Assembly (NCBI GenBank): GCA_035948315.1
Contig: DASZJG010000019.1
Coordinates: 6,270 to 70,269 of the forward strand
Origin: CAJCJE01 sp035948315
GTDB lineage: Bacteria; Actinomycetota; Actinomycetes; Mycobacteriales; Pseudonocardiaceae
Direction of reading: 5' to 3'
Length of the DNA: 64,000 nt
Shown here: positions 57,485-64,000 of the stretch, one piece after another
Layout of the letters: each line of letters begins with the position of its first letter
Position numbering within the stretch: the first letter of the stretch is position 1
Notes under the pieces: generated by a model
Databases searched by the model: none
Seen by the model: the letters and a program-made list of their open reading frames with translations, nothing else
Told to the model about the DNA's origin: nothing
Position numbers and translations under genes: made by a program

Positions 57485-60400
57485 GTGAGCACGCTGCAGT
57501 TCAAGCGGATGCCGCGACTGGCCGCGCCACGGCGTCCTGGTGGCGAGGTCCACCTGGAGCCGCCGCCCGAGGTACCCCGGGTCATCCCGGGCGGCGTGTT
57601 CATGAAGATCATGCCGTTCCTGATGATCGGTGTGTCCGCCATCATGGTGCTGTTCATGGTCAAGGCGGGCCAGGCGACGACCGGCATCATCACCGGCGGC
57701 ATGATGCTCATGGGCTCGGTCACCATGCTGGCCGGCGGTGGCGGCGGTCGTGGTGGCGGCGCCAAGAAGGCCGAGATGAACGAGGACCGCAAGGACTACC
57801 TGCGCTACCTCGGCCAGATGCGTGAGCGCGCCCGCGAGGCAACGCTGGAGCAGCGCGACGAGCGCGAGTGGGTACACCCGGATCCGCAGTCGCTGTGGTC
57901 GATCGCGACCAGCCGCCGGATGTGGGAGCGGCGCTCCGCCGACAGTGACTTCCTGCACCTGCGCGTCGGCCGCGGTTCCCAGCGGCTGGACACCCGCCTC
58001 GTGCCGCCGCAGACCGGTCCGGTCGAGGAACTGGAGCCGATCGCCACGCTGGCGCTGCGCCGCTTCGTGCGCGCCCACTCGATCGTGCCCGACCTGCCGG
58101 TGTCCATCGCACTGCGCAGCTTTGCCGCCGTCGGCCTGCAGGGCGACCAGGAGCAGGTGCGTTCGCTGGCCCGCGCCGCGATCGCCCAGATGACCGCCTT
58201 CCACTCCCCGGACGACCTGCTGATCGCGGTGGTGACCGCGGGTCGCGCCAAGCAGCAGTGGGAGTGGACGAAGTGGCTGCCGCACAGCCAGCATCCGACC
58301 ATTGTGGACGGTATCGGTCCACTCCGGATGATCGGCGGCTCGCTCGGCCAGGTCGAGCACTGGCTCGACGAGTTCCTGCGTGACAGGCAGCGGTTCACCC
58401 GCAACGCGACGCCGCCGAGTGACCAGCCGCACATCGTGATCGTGATCGACGACGGTGACGTCACTCTTGAGGAGAACATCATCCTGGAGGAGGGCCTGGT
58501 CGGCGTCACCCTGCTCGACCTGTCCGACTCGCTGGGCAACCTGACCCAGCGGCGCGGCCTGCGCATGGTCATCGAACCCGACCGGCTCGGCGCGCGCAGC
58601 GCGGGCGGCGTCGAGTGGTTCGGCGCCCCGGACGGACTGACCATCGTCGAGGCCGAGGCGCTGGCACGGCGGCTGTCCCCGTACCGGATGGGCGCGCAGC
58701 AGGACTCGGGCGACGAGGAACCGCTGATGTCCAACCCGGGCATGCTGGAACTGTTGGGCATTCCGGGCGACCCGATGACCTTCGACGTGCAGAACGCCTG
58801 GCGCCCGCGCCCGGTGCGGGACCGCTACCGGGTGCCCTTCGGCATCGGTGAGCAGGGCCAGCTGGTCGAACTGGACATCAAGGAAGCGGCCATGGAGGGC
58901 ATGGGCCCGCACGGCCTGTGCGTCGGCGCGACCGGTTCCGGTAAGTCCGAGTTCCTGCGCACCCTGGTGCTGGCCCTGCTGTCGATGCACTCCAGTTCGG
59001 CGCTGAACATGATCCTGGTCGACTTCAAGGGTGGTGCGACGTTCCAGGGCTTCGACCCCGCGCCGCACGTCGCCGCGAACATCACCAACCTGGCCGGGGA
59101 CCTGACCCAGGTCGACCGGATGAAGGACGCCATCGCCGGTGAGGTCAACCGGCGGCAGGAGTTGCTGTCCGCCGCCAACGCCAAGAACGTGTGGGACTAC
59201 GAGAAGATGCGCGAGAACGGCGCCGATCTCGACCCGCTGCCCGCACTGTTCATCTGCATCGACGAGTTCTCCGAAATGCTGGTGGCCAAGCCCGACTTCA
59301 TCGACATCTTCCTGCAGATCGGCCGAGTCGGCCGGTCGCTGCAGATGCACATGCTGCTCGCCTCGCAGCGCCTTGAAGAGGGCAAGCTGCGCGGTCTGGA
59401 CACCTACCTGTCCTACCGGATCGGTCTGAAGACCTTCTCCGCGTCCGAGTCGCGCGCGGCCATCGGCGTGCCGGACGCGTTCGAACTGCCGCCCATCCCC
59501 GGTTCGGGCTACCTGGCCATCCAGGGCGAGCCGATGATCCGGTTCAAGGCGGCCTACGTCTCCGGCCCGTACCGGCCCTCCGGCATGCAGGTCGCCGGCC
59601 CGTCCGCGGGCATCACCAGCGACCGGCGGCCCAAGTACTTCGTGCCCGACTTCATCGAGATCCCGAAGGAGCCGGAGAAGCCGAAGGACGTTCCGAAGCC
59701 GCAGGAGGAGAAGAACGAGCCCAGCCAGCTGGAGATCATCGTCGGCCGGTTGCAGGGCCAGGGCCCACCCGCGCACGAGGTCTGGCTGCCGCCGCTGAAC
59801 GAACCGCCGTCGCTGGACCAGCTGCTGCCCCCGGTCGCGCCGACCGAGGACCGCGGCCTCTCGCCGGCGGGCTTCTTCGGCAACTCCCGGCTCCAGGTGC
59901 CGCTGGGCATGGTGGACAAGCCGTTCGAGCAGCGGCGCGACCTGCTCTGGGCCGACCTGTCCGGCGCGGCCGGGCACGGCGCGGTCGTCGGCGGTCCGCA
60001 GTCCGGCAAGTCGATGATGCTGCGTACGTTGATCATGTCCATGGCGCTCACGCACACGCCGGAGGAAGTGCAGTTCTACTGCCTCGACCTCGGTGGCGGC
60101 ACCATGGCCACGATGACCGGCCTGCCGCACGTCGGCGGCGTGGCCGGCAGGCTCGACCCGGACCTGGCCCGACGGATGGTGGCCGAGATGGCCACCCTGA
60201 TCGCCGAGCGCGAGCAGCGCTTCCGCGACCAGGGCATCGACTCGATGATCGAGTTCCGCAACCGCAAGCGGCGCGGCGAGATCAAGGACGACCCGTACGG
60301 CGACGTGTTCGTGCTGGTCGACGGCTGGCTCAACTTCCGCCAGGAGTTCGAGGCGCTGGAACCGCAGGTCACCGCGCTGGCCGCGCAGGGCCTGTCCTAC

Positions 60401-61459
60401 GGCGTGCACGTGATCGTCTCGGCCAACCGGTGGGCGGAGATCCGGCCCGCGCTCAAGGACCTGCTCGGCACCCGGTTCGAGCTGCGCCTCGGTGACCCGA
60501 CCGAATCCGATGTGGACCGTCGGGTCGCGGTGAACGTGCCGGCCGGCCGGCCCGGTCGCGGTATCACCAGGGACAAGCTGCACTTCCTGGTCGGCCTGCC
60601 GCGCATCGACGCCTCCACCGACGCCGAGTCGGTGGGTGCCGGTATCCAGGACGCGGCGGGCAAGATCCGCGGTGCCTGGCGCGGCCGGACCGCGCCGCAG
60701 GTCCGCCTGCTGCCCGACCTGCTGGCCTACGAGCAGCTGCCGCCGCTGCGCCAGGCGCCGTCCAAGAGCCTGATCCCGATCGGCGTCAACGAGGACGAGC
60801 TGGCGACCGTGTGCCTGGACTTCGACGCCGAGGCCCACTTCGCGATCTTCGCCGACGGCGAGTCCGGCAAGACGAACATGCTGCGCGAGATCGTGCGCGG
60901 CATCGTGACCAACTACACGCCCAAGGAAGCCGTCATCCTGCTGGTCGACTACCGGCGCACGATGCTCGGCTTCATCAACACCGACCACCTGCTCTCCTAC
61001 GCCGTGTCCGGCAACCAGCTGACCGGCATGGTCAAGGACGTGCGCGGGTCGATGGAGGGCAGGCTCCCCGGTCCGGACGTCACCCAGGAACAGCTGCGCA
61101 ACCGGTCCTGGTGGAAGGGCCCGGAGCTGTTCGTCATCGTCGACGACTACGACCTGGTCGCCACCCAGGCCGGCAACCCGCTGCAACCGCTGTCGGAGTT
61201 CCTGGCCCAGGCGAAGGACGTCGGCCTGCACATGATCACCGCGCGCCGCACCGGTGGTGCGTCGCGGGCCACCTTCGACCCGATCATCGGCAAGATGAAG
61301 GAGATCTCCAGCCCCGGCTTCATCGGCAGTGGCAGCAAGGACGAGGGCGTGCTGTGGGGCACGGTCAAGCCGAGCGCCCAGCCGCCGGGTCGAGGTGTGA
61401 TCATCAGCCGTAAGCTGGGCCAGCAGCGCATGCAGGCGGCCTGGGTGCAGCCTGACTAG
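57485..61459 (+). CDS. eccC: Type VII secretion ATPase EccC
   Basis: 1324 residues from the GTG at 57485, where the family N-terminus (STLQFKRMPRLAAPRRPGGE) starts. Two transmembrane helices lie at about residues 38-80. Three FtsK/SpoIIIE-type ATPase domains follow, with Walker A GATGSGKS at 481-488, GGPQSGKS at 836-843 and the degenerate-looking GESGKT at 1125-1130. The Walker B-like ICIDEFSEML, VFVLVDGWL and LFVIVDDYD follow each. EccC is the motor that recognises WXG100 substrates. The protein is one chain, not split into EccCa and EccCb. Confidence 0.96.
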   Translation: MSTLQFKRMPRLAAPRRPGGEVHLEPPPEVPRVIPGGVFMKIMPFLMIGVSAIMVLFMVKAGQATTGIITGGMMLMGSVTMLAGGGGGRGGGAKKAEMNEDRKDYLRYLGQMRERAREATLEQRDEREWVHPDPQSLWSIATSRRMWERRSADSDFLHLRVGRGSQRLDTRLVPPQTGPVEELEPIATLALRRFVRAHSIVPDLPVSIALRSFAAVGLQGDQEQVRSLARAAIAQMTAFHSPDDLLIAVVTAGRAKQQWEWTKWLPHSQHPTIVDGIGPLRMIGGSLGQVEHWLDEFLRDRQRFTRNATPPSDQPHIVIVIDDGDVTLEENIILEEGLVGVTLLDLSDSLGNLTQRRGLRMVIEPDRLGARSAGGVEWFGAPDGLTIVEAEALARRLSPYRMGAQQDSGDEEPLMSNPGMLELLGIPGDPMTFDVQNAWRPRPVRDRYRVPFGIGEQGQLVELDIKEAAMEGMGPHGLCVGATGSGKSEFLRTLVLALLSMHSSSALNMILVDFKGGATFQGFDPAPHVAANITNLAGDLTQVDRMKDAIAGEVNRRQELLSAANAKNVWDYEKMRENGADLDPLPALFICIDEFSEMLVAKPDFIDIFLQIGRVGRSLQMHMLLASQRLEEGKLRGLDTYLSYRIGLKTFSASESRAAIGVPDAFELPPIPGSGYLAIQGEPMIRFKAAYVSGPYRPSGMQVAGPSAGITSDRRPKYFVPDFIEIPKEPEKPKDVPKPQEEKNEPSQLEIIVGRLQGQGPPAHEVWLPPLNEPPSLDQLLPPVAPTEDRGLSPAGFFGNSRLQVPLGMVDKPFEQRRDLLWADLSGAAGHGAVVGGPQSGKSMMLRTLIMSMALTHTPEEVQFYCLDLGGGTMATMTGLPHVGGVAGRLDPDLARRMVAEMATLIAEREQRFRDQGIDSMIEFRNRKRRGEIKDDPYGDVFVLVDGWLNFRQEFEALEPQVTALAAQGLSYGVHVIVSANRWAEIRPALKDLLGTRFELRLGDPTESDVDRRVAVNVPAGRPGRGITRDKLHFLVGLPRIDASTDAESVGAGIQDAAGKIRGAWRGRTAPQVRLLPDLLAYEQLPPLRQAPSKSLIPIGVNEDELATVCLDFDAEAHFAIFADGESGKTNMLREIVRGIVTNYTPKEAVILLVDYRRTMLGFINTDHLLSYAVSGNQLTGMVKDVRGSMEGRLPGPDVTQEQLRNRSWWKGPELFVIVDDYDLVATQAGNPLQPLSEFLAQAKDVGLHMITARRTGGASRATFDPIIGKMKEISSPGFIGSGSKDEGVLWGTVKPSAQPPGRGVIISRKLGQQRMQAAWVQPD

Positions 61460-61488
61460 TAGGTAGTTCTTCAAGCTGGGGCAACATC

Positions 61489-63255
61489 TTGACACTGCGG
61501 GTCGCCGTCGACTTCGGCACCACGAGCACCTGCGTCGTGGTGTCCGTCGACGGCGGCGAACCGCAGGTCGTGATGGTCGAGGGCGGCAGCCCGGTGATGC
61601 CCTCAGCGGTGTTCGCCGCCGCCGACGGCACGCTGTTCGTCGGCCAGGAGGCGGAGCGGCAGGCCGCGATCGACCCGGCCCGCTACGAGCCGAACCCGAA
61701 ACGGCGCATCGACGAGGGCGAGCTGCTGCTCGGTAACAGCGTGCTGAGCGTGGTGGACGTGGTCCGCGCGGTGTTGCAGCGTGCGGTCGGCGAGGCCCGT
61801 CGGGTGGCCGGCGGTGCCCCGGTCGACCTGCTCGTGCTCACCCATCCCGCGGACTGGGGCGCGGTGCGCACGCGCGTGCTGCGCCAGGCCGGCAACGGTC
61901 TGGGCACCGACCTCGTGCTGGTCGGCGAACCCGTGGCCGCGGCCGTGTTCCACGCTGCGCGGCACGGCCTTGCCGACGGTGCGGCCATCGCCGTGCTCGA
62001 CGTCGGCGGCGGCACGGTCGACGTGAGCGTGGTGCGCAAGGAGGCGAGCGGTTTTCGCGTGCTCGCCACGCACGGTGAGCCCAACTTCGGCGGCGCCGAC
62101 ATCGACCAGTTGCTGCTCGACCACATCGGGTCCACGTTCACCGGCCAGGAGCAGGCCGACTGGCACGCGCTGATGAGCGGCCAGGACATGGCCGACCGGC
62201 GCCGGCGCCGGATGCTCCGGCAGGACGTGCGCGGCGCCAAGGAGACCCTGTCCCGGCACACCTACACCGACGTGCCGCTCCCCCCGCCCTTCCCTGACGC
62301 CCATGTCACCCGCGCCGACCTGGAGAAACTCGTCGCCGAACCGCTCGGGCGGGCGGCCGGCCTCACCGCGGACACCATCGCGGCCGCCGGGCTGCGACCC
62401 GAGGCGCTGGCCGCGGTCTTCCTGGTTGGTGGGTCCAGTCGCATCCCGCTGATCGCCCGGCTGGTCCGGGAACGCACCGGTGTGCTGCCGACCACCCTGG
62501 ACGCCCCCGAGACGGTGGTCTGCCGGGGCGCGCTGCGCGCGGTGTTCCTCGATCCGCTGCGCACCGGACCCACCCCCCGACCTGCCCCCTTCTCACCACA
62601 GCAGCGCCCGGCCCAGCCGCAGCGCCCGGCCCCGCCCCGACCACAGGCCCCGCCGGTCTACCGCCAACCCGGTCCGCCCGTGCTGGCCACGCCGCCTAAT
62701 ACGATCAAGCGTGGCAGGCGCGGCCGGTACCTGACCATCGGCGCGCTGGCCCTGGTCGCCGTCGCGGCCGCGGGCGTGCTGGTGTTCACGCATCCCTGGT
62801 CGTCGACGCCGACGCCGGCACCGCCGGCCGGCAAGGTCATCGCCGAGTACGACTACCGGTTCACCGCGCCGACCGGCTGGGCCCAGTCCGGCGGCGACGA
62901 CACCCAGCTCAAGGTTCAGGTCGCGCCGGGCGGGTCGCCGAACTCGCCACAATCCATCTATGTCGCGGAATTCCGGCTGAACTTCGACAGCACCGCGAAT
63001 CGTTCGCTCGCGGTCGATCAAATGCGACAGTTGGTCACCGACAAGGGGTACCAGGATTTCAATTCGCAAATGAACTATGCCAGTCGGAGCGTCGTTTACT
63101 ATCGAGAATTGGACAGCGGCTCCACGGTGGACTGGTACGTCCTGTTCCAGGGCCGGGTCCAGGTGAGCGTGGGCTGTCAGTACCCGAACGGCGCGGCCGC
63201 CGCCATCGACGCGGCGTGCCGGCAGGTGGTTGGCGGCATGGTCATCAGCGGCTGA
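61489..63255 (+). CDS. Hsp70-like type VII secretion-associated protein (Rv3446c type)
   Basis: 588 residues from a TTG at 61489. Residues 1-360 resemble an Hsp70/actin-type ATPase (VAVDFGTTSTCVVVSV, LDVGGGTVDVSVV, FLVGGSSRIPL). A Pro-rich linker and one transmembrane helix (YLTIGALALVAVAAAGVLVF) follow. The C-terminal extracytoplasmic domain (EYDYRFTAPTGWAQSGG) matches the TIGR03931-type domain of Rv3446c, which sits in ESX-4 of M. tuberculosis. It follows eccC by 29 bases, as there. The role is unknown. Confidence 0.85.
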   Translation: MTLRVAVDFGTTSTCVVVSVDGGEPQVVMVEGGSPVMPSAVFAAADGTLFVGQEAERQAAIDPARYEPNPKRRIDEGELLLGNSVLSVVDVVRAVLQRAVGEARRVAGGAPVDLLVLTHPADWGAVRTRVLRQAGNGLGTDLVLVGEPVAAAVFHAARHGLADGAAIAVLDVGGGTVDVSVVRKEASGFRVLATHGEPNFGGADIDQLLLDHIGSTFTGQEQADWHALMSGQDMADRRRRRMLRQDVRGAKETLSRHTYTDVPLPPPFPDAHVTRADLEKLVAEPLGRAAGLTADTIAAAGLRPEALAAVFLVGGSSRIPLIARLVRERTGVLPTTLDAPETVVCRGALRAVFLDPLRTGPTPRPAPFSPQQRPAQPQRPAPPRPQAPPVYRQPGPPVLATPPNTIKRGRRGRYLTIGALALVAVAAAGVLVFTHPWSSTPTPAPPAGKVIAEYDYRFTAPTGWAQSGGDDTQLKVQVAPGGSPNSPQSIYVAEFRLNFDSTANRSLAVDQMRQLVTDKGYQDFNSQMNYASRSVVYYRELDSGSTVDWYVLFQGRVQVSVGCQYPNGAAAAIDAACRQVVGGMVISG

Positions 63256-63279
63256 GCACGGATGGACTGGGGAGGTCCG

Positions 63280-63672
63280 ATGACGGGAACGGGGTACGAC
63301 CCGATGGCTGGGTTCGGTGCGGAACTGGATGCCGCGGTGGCGCGTGCGCGCAGAGTGGCCGCTGAGTCACGCGAGACCAGCGCGAAATTCCGCAGGGAAA
63401 CCCGGCAACTCGCGGATCGCACCCGTGCGGGTGAGGTGCGGCCGAAGTCCGAAACGGACCTGACGGCCGAGCACCTGCGCCGCGCGGCGTCCGGATTCCG
63501 CGCCGACAATGGTCTTCCGGTGGAGTCGTTGCCCTCCGGTCACGAGTTGCTCGTGCAACAGACACCTGCGCCGGTCACCCCGAGTGCATCGAGGACGACC
63601 CCTCCGGGCCGCAGGAACCCCTATCCGGATGACGATGACGAGGACTTTTCGCAAGAGCGAATCATGTTTTGA
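63280..63672 (+). CDS. ESX-locus protein of unknown function
   Basis: 130 residues from the ATG at 63280, favoured by a GGGGAGG four bases upstream; an ATG at 63262 is possible. A helical N-terminal half (FGAELDAAVARARRVAAESR) is followed by a disordered half ending in DDDDEDFSQERIMF. No motif is recognised. It lies between the Rv3446c-type gene and a WXG100 gene, so it is probably related to substrate handling. Confidence 0.7.
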   Translation: MTGTGYDPMAGFGAELDAAVARARRVAAESRETSAKFRRETRQLADRTRAGEVRPKSETDLTAEHLRRAASGFRADNGLPVESLPSGHELLVQQTPAPVTPSASRTTPPGRRNPYPDDDDEDFSQERIMF

Positions 63673-63823
63673 TTCAATTCGCGGCTGCGAACGTTAACGC
63701 AAGCAACTACCTTCGAAGAAAGCGCGACAAGGTGGAACCGAACGTGGCACTGTCGTCGTCGCAGGGGATGTACGAACAAGAACGTGGACATCCCGTTCCG
63801 AAACTTTGAAGGGGGCCATACCC

Positions 63824-64000
63824 ATGGCTGGTTTCCAGACAGGCGCGGCAGAACTCCAGAAGGCCGGACAGCAGATGGAGGACAGCAACCAGCAGTTGAT
63901 GTCCAACCTCTCCCGTCTCGCCAGCGACTGCGAGCAGATCCAGGGCACGTGGTCGGGTGTCGCCGCCACCGCCTTCCAGAACCTGATGCACCGCTTCCAG
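63824..64000 (+). CDS. WXG100-family type VII secretion target, cut by the window end
   Basis: The gene starts at an ATG with GAAGGGGG eight bases upstream. The 59 visible residues (AGFQTGAAELQKAGQQMEDS) form the first helix and reach the WXG turn at WSG, followed by the second helix. WXG100 proteins form the helical pairs exported by ESX machines. In ESX-4 of M. tuberculosis esxU and esxT follow the Rv3446c gene, so this is the counterpart of one of them. The 3' end is outside the window. Confidence 0.88.
   Translation, partial: MAGFQTGAAELQKAGQQMEDSNQQLMSNLSRLASDCEQIQGTWSGVAATAFQNLMHRFQ

Noticed and set aside
56939..61495. A 1518-codon minus-strand frame opposite eccC
   Set aside because: It is a shadow of the eccC codon bias. 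Its composition is Arg/Ala/Gly/Val-rich without motifs, and eccC on the plus strand is unmistakable.

Overview
The window is high-GC DNA from an actinomycete. The gene order, the type VII (ESX) secretion genes and the WXG100-type proteins point to the order Pseudonocardiales (Pseudonocardiaceae-like). No 16S rRNA gene is present to refine that. Apart from the ESX and signalling modules, it is a core-genome stretch: RNA polymerase beta and beta-prime, the str operon, and the complete S10-spc-alpha ribosomal protein block.

Layout. 1-4598: the end of an mce lipid-transport operon (MceD fragment, lipoprotein MceE, MceF, two Mce-associated membrane proteins). 4599-5617: a shortened antitoxin-like gene and a GNAT acetyltransferase on the minus strand. 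5618-6185: the rpoB leader. 6186-13671: rpoB-rpoC, closed by a 19-bp-stem terminator. 13748-18272: an accessory island between rpoC and rpsL. It holds an XRE-antitoxin remnant, an unknown protein plus a membrane protein on the plus strand, and on the minus strand two YbaB/EbfC-like proteins, an EspC-like protein and a 410-residue WXG/polymorphic-toxin-like protein without a recognisable toxin domain. 18714-23176: rpsL-rpsG-fusA-tuf. 23546-33321: rpsJ to rplO. 33646-36292: secY-adk-map. 36293-36973: a Phd-like C-terminal remnant and a DUF1707 protein. 37340-42221: infA-rpmJ-rpsM-rpsK-rpsD-rpoA-rplQ-truA. 42264-46996: a second GNAT, a LuxR-type response regulator with a histidine kinase, and an ArsR-SRPBCC-RibD/DHFR operon. 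47042-64000: an ESX-4-like type VII secretion locus (unknown protein, eccE, eccB, an EspC-like and a PPE-like protein, two tandem mycosins, eccD, eccC, an Rv3446c-type Hsp70-like protein, an unknown protein, and a WXG100 protein cut by the window end).

How it works together. The ribosomal and RNA polymerase operons are arranged as in other Actinobacteria, and many junctions are ATGA/GTGA overlaps. The ESX locus lies just beyond truA, as ESX-4 does in Mycobacterium tuberculosis, so it looks like the ancestral ESX position. The island between rpoC and rpsL encodes proteins of the kind ESX machines export or associate with, so this window may hold both a secretion machine and a detached set of its substrates.

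The most notable observations are: natural substitutions in the RpoB rifamycin-pocket segment; a truA that has only a CTG start reaching its conserved N-terminus; the orphan ESX-substrate island with a perfect 16-bp palindrome upstream; tandem intact mycosins; a leaderless ArsR gene with a palindrome inside its promoter; and three separate antitoxin relics.
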